Source of the DNA: Hydrogenophilales bacterium
GTDB lineage: Bacteria > Pseudomonadota > Gammaproteobacteria > Burkholderiales > Thiobacillaceae
Direction of reading: 5' to 3'
Length of the DNA: 64,000 bases
Assembly (NCBI GenBank): GCA_023258975.1
Contig: JAHFRD010000006.1
Coordinates: 62,001 to 126,000 of the forward strand
In this document: positions 46,261 through 56,489 of the stretch, piece after piece
Position numbering within the stretch: the first letter of the stretch is position 1
Layout of the letters: each line of letters begins with the position of its first letter
Notes under the pieces: model-generated
What the model was told of the DNA's origin: nothing
The model's input: only the letters and a program-made list of their open reading frames with translations
Database searches by the model: none
Program-made: the position numbers and the translations under genes

Positions 46261-47889
46261 TCAGGGCAGCATCATGCCGCGGATGGTGAAGAACAGGATG
46301 GCGGCCATGAAGGCGGAAACCGGAACCGTGATCAGCCAGGCGGCGATGATGCGCATCAGGGCGGAACGCTTGACCAGTTCCTGGCGATAGATATTTTTCA
46401 GGCCTTTGCGCTCTTTCTTGGACAAGTGGCTGTCCGCCACCGCCTGCTTGCTTTCCCGCAAGCGCGCGAGCATGGCGCCCTTTTCCTCGAAATCCGCGCG
46501 GTGGAATTTTTCCAGGTAGGCCTCCACGATTTCCCGGTCGTCACCCAGGTGGTGCTCCTCGATGGTTTCGATCATGCGCCCGTAATTTGCCTTGATGTAT
46601 TCGCGCAGAAAGCCCACCCCGAAGATCGCGCCCACGGCAATGTGGGTGGAACTGACCGGCAACCCCAATTGCGAGGCGACGATGACGGTGATGGCGGCGG
46701 CCATGGCGATGCAGAAGGCGCGCATCTGGTCGAGTTCGGTGATGCCAGAACCCACCGTTTTAATCAGCTTGGGGCCATACAGGGCAAGGCCCAGTGAGAT
46801 GCCGATGGCGCCGACCAGCATCACCCAGACGGGAATGCTGGCCTTGGCGGCGACCGCCCCGTGCATGACGGCTTCGTTGATGGCCGCCAGCGGCCCCACC
46901 GCGTTGGCCACGTCGTTGGCGCCATGCGCGAAACTGAGCAGGGCGGCGGAAAAGATCAACGGCAGGGTAAACAGCTTGTTGACCCCCTGCTTGCTGTTCT
47001 CGTGGCGCAGGGAGGCGGCCGCCACTCTTGGGCGGGTAATGACCTGGGTGGCCACGGCAAAGCCCAGCCCGATCAACGCGGCGCCGCCGAAGCTCACCTT
47101 CCATATCTCCTTCAAGCCCTTCATCACCAGATAGGTGGTGAAAGCCCAGGCCATCAGCGCCAGCAGGAGGGGAACCATTTTTCGGGACGCCAGCAGCATG
47201 TCCGGTTTGTAGGTGATGGTGCGTTTGATCAGATACAGAAAGCCGGCGGCGATCAATCCGCCCAGTACCGGAGAAATGATCCAGCTGGCGACGATCTGCC
47301 CCACCTGATTCCAGTCGGCGACACCCCAGCCGCCGGCGGCGATGCCGGCGGCGATGCCGGCGCCGAGCACGCCGCCGACGATGGAATGGGTGGTGGAAAC
47401 TGGCGCCCCGGAGGCGGTGGCGATGTTGAGCCAGAGCGCGCCGGCGAGCAGGGCGGCGGTCATCAGCCAGATGAAGACTTCCCGGTCGGCGAGGGCGGAG
47501 GGATGGATGATTCCGCTCTTGATGGTGCCCACCACGTCTCCCCCGGCGATGAGCGCGCCGGCCGCCTCGAAGATGGCGGCGATGAAGATGGCGCCGGTGA
47601 GGGTGAGCGCCTTGGAACCCACCGCCGGGCCGACGTTGTTGGCGACATCGTTGGCGCCGATGTTGAGCGCCATGTAGCCGCCGATCATGGCCGCCACCAC
47701 CAGGGAAACACTGATCTCCCCGCCGCGCATGGTGATGTAGAGAATGATGCCCACGAGAAACAGCAGGGCGGTGCCAAGCCGGAACATCTCGCGGCGGCCA
47801 CGGTGGGTCGCCTGTTCCAGTTCCAGCAGTTTTTCGAGTTCCACGAGATAGCCCGTTTTCGCTTTTGTTACAGCTTTTGACCGTAACAA
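46261..47889 (-). CDS. PiT-family inorganic phosphate transporter
   Basis: The 542-residue protein has the two PiT signatures GANDVANNVGPAVGSK and GANDVANAVGPLAAINEAV, about ten transmembrane helices and a charged cytoplasmic part (about 440-500). It moves phosphate with H+ or Na+. The start is uncertain: the longest frame begins at a TTG inside the palindrome 47860-47894, so GTG 47844 (VELEKLLELEQATHRGRRE) or ATG 47787 (MFRLGTALLF) may be the real one. It sits between pgsA and tRNA-Gly, where E. coli has no gene, so it was inserted into a conserved cluster. Confidence 0.9.
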   Translation of the reverse strand: MLRSKAVTKAKTGYLVELEKLLELEQATHRGRREMFRLGTALLFLVGIILYITMRGGEISVSLVVAAMIGGYMALNIGANDVANNVGPAVGSKALTLTGAIFIAAIFEAAGALIAGGDVVGTIKSGIIHPSALADREVFIWLMTAALLAGALWLNIATASGAPVSTTHSIVGGVLGAGIAAGIAAGGWGVADWNQVGQIVASWIISPVLGGLIAAGFLYLIKRTITYKPDMLLASRKMVPLLLALMAWAFTTYLVMKGLKEIWKVSFGGAALIGLGFAVATQVITRPRVAAASLRHENSKQGVNKLFTLPLIFSAALLSFAHGANDVANAVGPLAAINEAVMHGAVAAKASIPVWVMLVGAIGISLGLALYGPKLIKTVGSGITELDQMRAFCIAMAAAITVIVASQLGLPVSSTHIAVGAIFGVGFLREYIKANYGRMIETIEEHHLGDDREIVEAYLEKFHRADFEEKGAMLARLRESKQAVADSHLSKKERKGLKNIYRQELVKRSALMRIIAAWLITVPVSAFMAAILFFTIRGMMLP

Positions 47890-47894
47890 AAGCG
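47860..47894. promoter_or_regulatory. 12-base palindrome overlapping the start of the PiT gene
   Basis: CGCTTTTGTTAC (47860-47871) and GTAACAAAAGCG (47883-47894) are perfect complements with an 11-base spacer. The site includes the possible TTG start, so it may be an operator or a hairpin controlling translation. CTGTAACA on the coding strand is similar to a Pho-box half-site. Confidence 0.55.
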
Positions 47895-47939
47895 TGGCGA
47901 CACGGCCGCCAAAGTTGGTGGCCCGCTAACGGAATCGAC

Positions 47940-48515
47940 TCACGCAGCCTCGTTCTTCAGCGATTTCCAGGCCATGCGCAGGTAATGGAACATCGACCAG
48001 AGCGTGAGCAGGGCGGCCAGATAGAGCAGCCAGCGGCCGACGATGGGCGTCCAGAGCCAGTCGCCGATGGGGTCGTGATAGAGCAGCAGCAGGATGGCGA
48101 GCATCTGCGCGGTGGTTTTCAGTTTGCCGATGAACGACACCGCGACATTGCCGGAACGGCCCACCTTGGCCATCCATTCGCGCAGGGCGCTGATGGCGAT
48201 TTCCCGGCCGATGATGATGAGCGCCACATCGACATCGGCGCGCTGCTGGTCGACCAGGACGATGAGGGCGGCGGCGACCATCAACTTGTCAGCCACCGGA
48301 TCGAGGAAGGCGCCGAACGCCGACATCTGGTTGAGGCGCCGCGCCAGCCAGCCATCCAGCCAGTCGGTGGCGGCGGCGAGGGCGAAGATCAGGGTGGCGG
48401 TAAGGTTGATCGTGTGTTTCAGCATCCAGCCGTCGGGCAGGTAGAACACCGCGACGAACAGCGGGATCAGAAGGATGCGCAGCCAGGTGAGGGTGTTCGG
48501 CAGGTTGAAGGGCAT
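47940..48515 (-). CDS. pgsA: CDP-diacylglycerol-glycerol-3-phosphate phosphatidyltransferase
   Basis: The 191-residue membrane protein has the CDP-alcohol transferase motif DWLDGWLARRLNQMSAFGAFLDPVADKL (D-x2-DG-x2-AR-x8-G-x3-D-x3-D). It makes phosphatidylglycerophosphate, the precursor of phosphatidylglycerol. It begins at the uvrC stop and keeps the uvrC-pgsA order. It has five or six transmembrane helices and normal length. Confidence 0.96.
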   Translation of the reverse strand: MPFNLPNTLTWLRILLIPLFVAVFYLPDGWMLKHTINLTATLIFALAAATDWLDGWLARRLNQMSAFGAFLDPVADKLMVAAALIVLVDQQRADVDVALIIIGREIAISALREWMAKVGRSGNVAVSFIGKLKTTAQMLAILLLLYHDPIGDWLWTPIVGRWLLYLAALLTLWSMFHYLRMAWKSLKNEAA

Positions 48516-50314
48516 CAGTGCAATTCGCGGTAAATCTTCTCGGCCAGATCGCGGCTGATGCCTTCGACCCGGGCCAGTTCTTCCACTCCGGCATCCACCA
48601 CGCCACGCAGGCCGCCGAAGGTTTGCAGCAATTTCTGGCGCCGTTTCGCGCCGATCCCGGCAATGTCTTCCAGGCTCGATTGGGTTCTTGTCTTGCCGCG
48701 CCGCGCACGGTGGCCGGTGATGGCGAAGCGGTGCGCCTCGTCGCGCACCTGCTGGATCAGGTGCAGGCCGGGATGATCCGGCGGCAACCTGAGCGGCTCC
48801 ACTTCATCGGGGAAAAACAACTGTTCCATACCCGGCTTGCGCTCCACACCTTTCGCCACACCCAACATGGGCAGGTTGCCCAGACCCAGTTCCGTCAAAA
48901 CATCCACCGCCATGTGCAACTGCCCCTTGCCGCCGTCGATCAACAACAGATCGGGCAACATGCCCTCGCCTTGCGCCAGCTTTCCATAACGCCGCGACAG
49001 CGCGTCGCGCATGGCCGCGTAATCGTCACCGGGCGTGATGCCGCTGACATTGTAGCGGCGATACTCCGACGTCCGCATCGCGCCCTGGTCGAAAACCACG
49101 CAGGACACCACGGTCGCCTCGCCCATCGTGTGGCTGACGTCGAAGCATTCGATGCGCTGGATGCCTTCCTCGCCCAGCGCCTCGTTCAGCGCGGCCAGGC
49201 GCGCGGCCTGGTTTTCCCGCAGTCCCTCGCGCGTCGCCAACGCCAGTTCCGCGTTCTTCAGGGCCATCTCCAGCCACACCCGGCGTTCCTCGCGCGGCTG
49301 CGAAACGATGGCGATACGGTGCCCGGCCTGATCGCTCAACCAGTCCGCCAACCCCTCCACCTCGGCGTTGAGCAGCAAGGTCGGCGGAATCGGCCGCCCC
49401 TCGTAATGCTGGCTGACGAAAGCCTCCAACAGGGCGGGCAGATCGGCATCGGCGGCCTGGCTGGGAAAGAACGCGCGCCCGCCCAGGCTACGCCCGCCGC
49501 GCACCATCACCAGATACACACACGCGACCCCGCCGCGCATCACCCCGGCGACGATGTCGGCATCCTGTGTGGAGCGGCTTTCCACGAACTGGCGCGCGCG
49601 CACGGCGGAAAGCGCCTGAATCTGATCGCGGTAGAGCGCCGCCTGCTCATAACGCAGATCGGCCGCCGCCGCTTCCATGCGCCGCGACAGGTTTTCCAGC
49701 ACTTCGTTGTCGCGGCCAGAGAGGAACAGCGCGGCGTCCTCCGCGTCGCGCGCGTAATCGGCGTCGCTCACCGCGCCCACGCAGGGCGCGCTACAGCGTT
49801 TGATCTGGTGCAGCAGGCAGGGGCGGGAGCGATTGGCGAACACCGTGTCCTCGCAGGTGCGCAGACGAAACACCTTCTGCAATATCTGGATGCTCTCGCG
49901 CACCGCCAGCGAGTTGGGGAAGGGGCCGAAGGCGCGATGTTTCTTGTCCGGCGTGCCGCGAAAAAAGGCCAGGCGCGGAGTGGCATGGCCGGACAGCAGC
50001 AGATAGGGGTAGGACTTGTCGTCCCGGAACAGGATGTTGTACTTGGGCGCCAGGCCCTTGATGAGGTTGTTCTCCAGTAGCAGCGCTTCCGCCTCGGTGC
50101 GCGTCACCGTGGTCTGGATGTCCTGGATGCGCGCCACCATGTGGGCGATGCGCGGGCTGAGATCGGACTTCTGGAAGTAGCTGGACACCCGCTTCTTCAG
50201 ATCGCGCGCCTTGCCCACATACAGCACCGCCCCGGCCTCGCCCAGCATGCGGTAGACGCCGGGGAGATTGGGCAGGGCGGCGAGCAGGGGCTTGGGGTCG
50301 AAGGGAGCGGTCAC
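48515..50314 (-). CDS. uvrC: Excinuclease ABC subunit C
   Basis: The 599-residue repair nuclease has an N-terminal GIY-YIG domain ([31 protein letters not shown]), a UVR region ([34 protein letters not shown]), the RNase H-like C-terminal nuclease ([35 protein letters not shown]) and a C-terminal HhH pair ([22 protein letters not shown]). It makes both incisions with UvrB. The start is GTG at 50314; no clean ribosome site is seen. Three 10-base GCGGGTTATC repeats lie just upstream (50316-50345). Confidence 0.97.
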   Translation of the reverse strand: MTAPFDPKPLLAALPNLPGVYRMLGEAGAVLYVGKARDLKKRVSSYFQKSDLSPRIAHMVARIQDIQTTVTRTEAEALLLENNLIKGLAPKYNILFRDDKSYPYLLLSGHATPRLAFFRGTPDKKHRAFGPFPNSLAVRESIQILQKVFRLRTCEDTVFANRSRPCLLHQIKRCSAPCVGAVSDADYARDAEDAALFLSGRDNEVLENLSRRMEAAAADLRYEQAALYRDQIQALSAVRARQFVESRSTQDADIVAGVMRGGVACVYLVMVRGGRSLGGRAFFPSQAADADLPALLEAFVSQHYEGRPIPPTLLLNAEVEGLADWLSDQAGHRIAIVSQPREERRVWLEMALKNAELALATREGLRENQAARLAALNEALGEEGIQRIECFDVSHTMGEATVVSCVVFDQGAMRTSEYRRYNVSGITPGDDYAAMRDALSRRYGKLAQGEGMLPDLLLIDGGKGQLHMAVDVLTELGLGNLPMLGVAKGVERKPGMEQLFFPDEVEPLRLPPDHPGLHLIQQVRDEAHRFAITGHRARRGKTRTQSSLEDIAGIGAKRRQKLLQTFGGLRGVVDAGVEELARVEGISRDLAEKIYRELH

Positions 50315-50315
50315 G

Positions 50316-50345
50316 GCGGGTTATCGCGGGTTATCGCGGGTTATC
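50316..50345. repeat. Three 10-base GCGGGTTATC direct repeats
   Basis: Perfect units at 50316, 50326 and 50336 occupy the place of the uvrC ribosome site and promoter. Such a repeat can vary in copy number. Confidence 0.9.
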
Positions 50346-50418
50346 CGTAATGCCCGCGCGCCTGGGGATGAGGTTGTTCGCCACGTCGCGGCGCCCTTTT
50401 CGGGACGGTGGACTGATA

Positions 50419-50991
50419 TTACGAAGCGATGTCGGTGCCCGCGTACAGGTCGGCGATGGGCAGCGTCACGCCGACACTGGCGAGTTCGAGCATGTCGCCC
50501 GGTTCGTAAGTGATGTAGAGCCAGCCAAGGTCTCCCTGGCGGCGATAGGTCTCGACCTGTTGATTTTCCTGGCTGACCAGGGTGTATTCCCGCAGCGACG
50601 GCAAGTGGCGATAGGCATGCAATTTCTCGCGGCGGTCGGTGGCCTCGGTGCTGGGCGAGAGAACTTCGATCACCAGTACCGGGTCGCTCACCACCTGGGA
50701 TTCATTGGCGGCGCTGGCCTTGTCGGAACAAGCCACCATGACGTCCGGGTAGTAATAGGCGTTGTCACGGGCAACGTGGAGTTTCACGTCGTTGATGAAG
50801 ACCTGGCAGGGTTTGCCTTTCAACGCCTGGGGCAACGCGATGTAGGCGTTACCCGCGATCCGGTTGTGCCGCTGGCTTCCCCCCGCCATCAAATACGCCT
50901 CGCCCCCCACGTATTCGTGGCGGAAGGGCGCTTTCTCCTCGAAGGCCAGGTACTCGGCCTCGCTCAGAAACTGTTTTTCCGCGAGTTGCAT
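50419..50991 (-). CDS. Uma2-family (DUF820) endonuclease-fold protein, A
   Basis: The 190-residue protein begins MQLAEKQFLSEAEYLAFEEKAPFRHEYVGGEAYLMAGGSQRHNRIAGNAY, typical of Uma2. The PD-(D/E)xK-like residues are visible as YYYPDVMVACS and VLVIEVLSPST, then YRHLPSLREYTLVSQ. Function in the family is not settled (restriction-like or transposon-linked). A second Uma2 gene follows directly upstream. Confidence 0.88.
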   Translation of the reverse strand: MQLAEKQFLSEAEYLAFEEKAPFRHEYVGGEAYLMAGGSQRHNRIAGNAYIALPQALKGKPCQVFINDVKLHVARDNAYYYPDVMVACSDKASAANESQVVSDPVLVIEVLSPSTEATDRREKLHAYRHLPSLREYTLVSQENQQVETYRRQGDLGWLYITYEPGDMLELASVGVTLPIADLYAGTDIAS

Positions 50992-50999
50992 GGCGTGCC

Positions 51000-51473
51000 T
51001 CAGTGGTTGAGCAAGGGTAGCGGGTCGATGCCGTAGCCGGAGACGGCGCGTTCCCCCTCGGCGCCAAAATAACGCGCGCCGCCGCCCTCGAACACGATCC
51101 ACATTTCCCTGGCGCCGGCTTCGAGATACAGGCGGGTCTTGAAGCGCATCTCCTCCTCGGAATTGGATGGGGAGCGCACCCCGACGCAGATTTCCGGGGC
51201 GCGCGAGTAGGGGGTTTCGTAGCCGTGGCGGTCGAAGAAAACGTCGGAACACCAGGCCACGTCGGCCACTTTCACGCCCTCCGGGGTGGCGACCGAACAT
51301 TCGATCAGCGCGCGGCCCCCCGCCAGTTTTTCCAGCATGGCGAAAAGGATTCCTTGAATCCGGCCATGCCGGTTGCTGGCTGGACTCATGACCACGTTCC
51401 CCCATTTGTCGAGTTCGATCTTGTAGGGCAGATACTTGAGCGACCTGTCCGTCAGAACTTCAGCCCATCGCAT
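51000..51473 (-). CDS. Uma2-family (DUF820) endonuclease-fold protein, B
   Basis: The 157-residue protein has the shorter Uma2 form: VVMSPASNRHGRIQGILFAMLEKL, VADVAWCSDVFFDRHG, APEICVGVRSPSNSEEEMRFKTRLYLEAGAREMWIV. The usual E in the IEVLSPS strand is replaced by G (ICVGVRSPS), which may weaken the active site. It ends eight bases before the other Uma2 gene, so the pair forms an operon. Confidence 0.85.
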   Translation of the reverse strand: MRWAEVLTDRSLKYLPYKIELDKWGNVVMSPASNRHGRIQGILFAMLEKLAGGRALIECSVATPEGVKVADVAWCSDVFFDRHGYETPYSRAPEICVGVRSPSNSEEEMRFKTRLYLEAGAREMWIVFEGGGARYFGAEGERAVSGYGIDPLPLLNH

Positions 51474-51506
51474 GGCGCGCCCCTCTTTGCCGATCCAGTC
51501 CTAACC

Positions 51507-52673
<1,167 letters not shown>

Positions 52674-52692
52674 GAGTGGCTCCTGTGTGATT

Positions 52693-52726
52693 CCCCGTTG
52701 CTTGGTCGGCGTGGCCGACTCCGGGG
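52693..52726 (-). promoter_or_regulatory. Nested-stem leader upstream of metK
   Basis: On the minus strand CCCCG pairs with CGGGG and inside it GTCGG pairs with CCGAC around CCACG, with CAAGCAA between the inner and outer right arms. The structure ends about 20 bases before the metK start. SAM-responsive leaders often precede metK, but the family is not recognised. Confidence 0.45.
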
Positions 52727-52845
52727 ACGGGAGCGGACGCTTTAGCTGGATTTGTATCCCGCCCGCAATTTGTCTGTGCATTGCTGCAATTAACTCGGCG
52801 GCTGCGATAATTCTACGCACCTGCACAATTTTGGGTCAAACCCCC

Positions 52846-53691
52846 TTGCTTTTCTTTCTTCGTCTGTTTGCGCGGCTGCCGTTGCCGTTGATCCACTTTC
52901 TCGGAGCGCTGGCTGGTTTGCTGGGCCTGCTGCGCGGGCGCCACCGCCGGATCGTCGCGGAAAATCTGCGCGCGGCCGGCTATTCCGGCCATCGGATGTT
53001 GTTGGCGGCGGGCGCGGAACTGGGCAAGGGGTATCTGGAATTGATGCCGATCTGGCTGCGCCCTTACGACCGGATACTCGCCTGGGTGCGCGAAGTGCAT
53101 GGCTGGGAACATGTCGAAACCGCGCTGGCGCGGGGCAAGGGCGTCATCGTCCTGGGGCCGCATCTGGGTTGCCTGGAACTCGCCGGGTTGTTCATCGCCA
53201 GCCGCATTCCCATCACCGCGCTGTACCGCCGCCCGCGCCAGGAATGGGTACACCAGATGATGCAAGCGGGCCGGGCGCGCGGGCAGGCGCATATGGTGGA
53301 GCCTGATCTCAAGGGGGTGCGCGCGTTGCTCACCGCGCTCAAGCGTAATCAGGCGGCCTGGGTTCTGCCGGATCAGTCCGCCAACTCGGGCGAGGGCATG
53401 GTCATGCGCTTTCTCGACCGCCCGGCCACCATGCCGACCCTGCTTTATCGCCTTTACGGCACCACCGGCGCCACGCCGCTGGTGTTCGCCTGCGAGCGCC
53501 TCGGCTTCGGGCGTGGATATCGGCTCTGGATCGAACCCTTGCCCGAACTGCCGGCTGACGCGGCGGCCGCCGCGCCGCTGGTCAACGCGGTGATCGAGCG
53601 CCTGATCCGGCGCTTTCCCAGCCAATATCTGTGGAGCTACCGCCTGCACCGGATGCAGGAATCCGCCGGCGAGCGGGCGTCCGCGCCATGA
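52846..53691 (+). CDS. LpxL/HtrB-type lipid A acyltransferase, I
   Basis: The 281-residue protein has one membrane helix at the start and the LPLAT motif GPHLGCLELAGL (H-x4-E). ALYRRPRQEWVHQMMQAGRARG and VLPDQSANSGEGM follow. It should add a secondary fatty acid to lipid A. The start is probably TTG at 52846 because no ATG or GTG fits the family start (LLFFLRLFARLPLPLIHFLGAL); an ATG at 52666 would overlap metK's own start. It is coupled by ATGA to a second acyltransferase gene. Confidence 0.88.
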   Translation: MLFFLRLFARLPLPLIHFLGALAGLLGLLRGRHRRIVAENLRAAGYSGHRMLLAAGAELGKGYLELMPIWLRPYDRILAWVREVHGWEHVETALARGKGVIVLGPHLGCLELAGLFIASRIPITALYRRPRQEWVHQMMQAGRARGQAHMVEPDLKGVRALLTALKRNQAAWVLPDQSANSGEGMVMRFLDRPATMPTLLYRLYGTTGATPLVFACERLGFGRGYRLWIEPLPELPADAAAAAPLVNAVIERLIRRFPSQYLWSYRLHRMQESAGERASAP

Positions 53692-54569
53692 GACGACTCG
53701 GCATCGCCCTGCTCTGGACGCTGCACCGGCTGTTGCCGGCGGCCATCCTCGGCCTGCTCGGCGACGCGCTGGGCATGGCGTTGTATCCGCTTGCCGGTGG
53801 ACGGCGGCGCGTCGGCCTGACCAACCTGCGCCTGTGCTTTCCGGAACTCGATGCCGGCGGCTTGAGAAAGTTGCTGCGCGCCCACTTCCGCGCCCTGGGG
53901 CGCGCCACGCTGCAGGAAACGGTGTCCTGGTGGGGCAGCCGCGAGGAAGTGGAGCGCCTGACCCGCTTCGAGGGCACGGAACACCTCGAACCGCATCTGG
54001 GCAAGCCGCTGATCTGGCTGGCGCCGCATTTCGTCGGCCTCAACATCGGCGGCGTCCGCGTCACCGCCGCTCATGCGCCCATCGTCTCGCTCTATGCGGC
54101 GATCAAGAACCCGTACATCGACCGCCTGATGCTGCATGCGCGCACGCGTTTCACTCGCGGCGAACAACGCTCGGAAATGTATTCGCGCCAGGACGGCATC
54201 AAGCCGGTCATCCGCGCGATCAGGAAGGGGCGGCCCTTCTACTACCTGCCGGACATGGATTACGGCGCCAGGGATGCCGTGTTCGTGCCCTTCTTCGGCA
54301 CCCCGGCCGCCACGATCACCGGGCTTTCCCGCCTCGCCCGCGCCACCGGCGCCGTGGTCGTCCCCTGCGTCACGAGACAGGAAGGCGGCGGCTATGCCAC
54401 CCGTTTCTATCCGGCCTGGGAAAACTATCCGAGCGACGACGTGGCCGCCGATACCCGGCGCATGAACGCCTTCATCGAGGAACGCATCCGCGAATTTCCC
54501 GCGCAGTATTTCTGGCTGCACAAACGTTTCAAGACACGCCCCGAGGGCGAGCCGGGTTTTTATGAATGA
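53688..54569 (+). CDS. LpxL/HtrB-type acyltransferase, II, with Asn at the catalytic acid position
   Basis: The 293-residue protein matches the same family (RRRVGLTNLRLCFPELDAGGLRKLLRAHFRALGR, YYLPDMDYGARDAVFVPFFG). The catalytic motif H-x4-(D/E) here reads APHFVGLNIGG, with Asn in place of the acid. That base pairs with His in the known mechanism, so activity could be lowered or changed. All other parts look intact and the frame is open. It overlaps both neighbours. Confidence 0.88.
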   Translation: MRRLGIALLWTLHRLLPAAILGLLGDALGMALYPLAGGRRRVGLTNLRLCFPELDAGGLRKLLRAHFRALGRATLQETVSWWGSREEVERLTRFEGTEHLEPHLGKPLIWLAPHFVGLNIGGVRVTAAHAPIVSLYAAIKNPYIDRLMLHARTRFTRGEQRSEMYSRQDGIKPVIRAIRKGRPFYYLPDMDYGARDAVFVPFFGTPAATITGLSRLARATGAVVVPCVTRQEGGGYATRFYPAWENYPSDDVAADTRRMNAFIEERIREFPAQYFWLHKRFKTRPEGEPGFYE

Positions 54570-55062
54570 AATCGAAATCAGCCCCTTGCGCCTGGGCGAG
54601 GCGGAGGCCGTCGTCGAACTGGCCGGCCGTGTCTGGCGCGCGCACTACCCCGGCATCATCACGCCGGCGCAGATCGAAACCATGCTGGCGCAACGCTACC
54701 GGCCGGTACTGGTGCGCCAGTTCATCGCCCGGGGCGATCTCTGGCTGGCGGCGCGTGCGGACGGGGTTCTGGTCGGCTTCGCCCACGGCCATCCCCTCAC
54801 CGAGGGCGACTACAAGCTCGACAAGCTCTACGTCGATCTCGACTGGCAACGCCACGGCATTGGCGGCGCGTTGATAAGCGAACTGGCCGCGCGCGTCATC
54901 CAGCAGGGCTACGCGCGCCTGGCGCTGCGAGTGAACCGGCGGAATCAACAGGCCATCGACGCTTACCTGAAGCATGGCTTCACGGTGGCGACCATTCACC
55001 TGGAAGACATCGGCGGGGGTTTCATCATGGACGACTACGTCATGACCAAGGAACTGGGATGA
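54562..55062 (+). CDS. GNAT-family N-acetyltransferase
   Basis: The 166-residue protein has the GNAT core: LDKLYVDLDWQRHGIGGALISELAARVIQQG (acetyl-CoA loop QRHGIG) and LRVNRRNQQAIDAYLKHGF. The substrate is unknown. It overlaps the acyltransferase gene by eight bases. The stop codon is the first part of an 82-base tandem duplication. Confidence 0.88.
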   Translation: MNEIEISPLRLGEAEAVVELAGRVWRAHYPGIITPAQIETMLAQRYRPVLVRQFIARGDLWLAARADGVLVGFAHGHPLTEGDYKLDKLYVDLDWQRHGIGGALISELAARVIQQGYARLALRVNRRNQQAIDAYLKHGFTVATIHLEDIGGGFIMDDYVMTKELG

Positions 55063-55222
55063 AACAGCCCCCTTACTCGCTACGCTCGTTTCCCCCCGAG
55101 GGGGAGGTCAGTTCCTTCGGAACGGCCGTGCGGAACTGACATGAAACAGCCCCCTTACTCGCTGTGCTCGTTTCCCCCCGAGGGGGAGGTCAGTTCCTTC
55201 GGAACGGCCGTGCGGAACTGAC
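55059..55222. repeat. 82-base tandem duplication
   Basis: Bases 55059-55140 and 55141-55222 match at 80 of 82 positions. Each unit begins ATGAAACAG, contains CCCCCCGAGGGGG and CAGTTCC/GGAACTG hairpin arms, and ends just before an ATG. The second unit is followed directly by the start codon of the CoA-binding gene. Confidence 0.95.
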
Positions 55223-55639
55223 ATGAGCTTTCAAAACCCCACTCCCGAAGACATCCGGGCGCTGTTGACGCGCGTGAAGACCATCGCCGTGGTCGGCTTG
55301 TCGCCGAAGCCGGATCGGCCCAGCTTTGGCGTCTCGCAAGCCATGCGGCGTTTCGGCTATCGCATCGTCCCGGTGCGCCCGGCGCTCGATCAAGTGCTGG
55401 GCGAAAAGGCCTACGCGAAACTCGCCGATATCCCGTTTCCGGTGGATCTGGTCAACGTGTTCCGCGAATCCGCCGCCATTCCCGGCGTGGTGGATGAAGC
55501 CCTGGCCATCCACGCGCCCGCGATCTGGATTCAGGAGGGCATCGTTCATGACGCGGCGGCCGAGAAAGCCCGCACCGCCGGCCTCGTGGTGGTCATGGAT
55601 CGCTGTATCTGGAAGGACTACGTGCGCTGGATGCCGTGA
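55223..55639 (+). CDS. CoA-binding domain protein (YccU type)
   Basis: The 138-residue protein is a single CoA-binding Rossmann domain ([81 protein letters not shown]). The function of these stand-alone domains is unknown. Its ribosome site is replaced by the tandem repeat, which ends in GGAACTGAC before the ATG. dapF follows by 19 bases. Confidence 0.9.
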   Translation: MSFQNPTPEDIRALLTRVKTIAVVGLSPKPDRPSFGVSQAMRRFGYRIVPVRPALDQVLGEKAYAKLADIPFPVDLVNVFRESAAIPGVVDEALAIHAPAIWIQEGIVHDAAAEKARTAGLVVVMDRCIWKDYVRWMP

Positions 55640-55658
55640 ACCTGGTAATAATCCGCCC

Positions 55659-56489
55659 ATGAAACTCAAATTCACCAAAATGCAGGGCGCCGGCAACGAC
55701 TTTGTCGTGCTCGACGGCATCAATCAGCGCCTCGCGCTCACCACGGCGCACTATCAGAGCCTCGCCGACCGCCATTTCGGCATCGGCTGCGACCAGATCC
55801 TGCTGGTGGAATCCGCCACCCGGCCCGACTGCGATTTCCGCTACCGCATCTTCAACGCCGACGGCGGCGAAGTGCGGCAATGCGGCAACGGCGCGCGTTG
55901 CTTCGCGCGCTTCGTGTACGAACAGGGGCTGACGCCGAAAAGCGAAATCCGCGTGGAAACCGCCGCCGGGGTCATCGTTCCGCGTCTGGAAGACGACGGC
56001 CAGGTCACCGTGGACATGGGGCCGCCGCGCTTCGCGCCGGAGGAAATTCCCTTTATCGCGACCGCGCCGGCGCTCACTTACACCATCGACGTGGCCGGCG
56101 AGCCGGTCGAAATCTCCGTCCTGTCGATGGGCAACCCGCACGCCGTGCGCGTGGTCTGCGACGTCGAAGGCGCGCCGGTGCGGGAATTGGGCGCCCGGCT
56201 CGAACACCATCCGAGCTTCCCGGAACGGGTCAACGTCGGCTTCATGCAGGTGCTGCACCGACGCGCGATCAAACTGCGCGTGTTCGAGCGTGGCGCCGGC
56301 GAAACCCTCGCCTGCGGCACCGGCGCCTGCGCCGCCGTGGTCGCCGGCATCACCCGCAGCCTGCTTGATGGCCGTGTGCAAGTCCACACCCGGGGCGGCG
56401 ACCTTTTCATCCGCTGGCAAGGCGTCGGACACCCCGTCTTCCTCACCGGCCCAGCCGTTACCGTATTTCAAGGCGAGATAGAGTTATGA
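55659..56489 (+). CDS. dapF: Diaminopimelate epimerase
   Basis: The 276-residue enzyme turns LL- into meso-diaminopimelate for lysine and peptidoglycan. Both catalytic Cys are present: [14 protein letters not shown] near residue 75 and [16 protein letters not shown] near 220. [13 protein letters not shown] opens the protein. It overlaps the DUF484 gene (ATGA). Confidence 0.97.
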   Translation: MKLKFTKMQGAGNDFVVLDGINQRLALTTAHYQSLADRHFGIGCDQILLVESATRPDCDFRYRIFNADGGEVRQCGNGARCFARFVYEQGLTPKSEIRVETAAGVIVPRLEDDGQVTVDMGPPRFAPEEIPFIATAPALTYTIDVAGEPVEISVLSMGNPHAVRVVCDVEGAPVRELGARLEHHPSFPERVNVGFMQVLHRRAIKLRVFERGAGETLACGTGACAAVVAGITRSLLDGRVQVHTRGGDLFIRWQGVGHPVFLTGPAVTVFQGEIEL

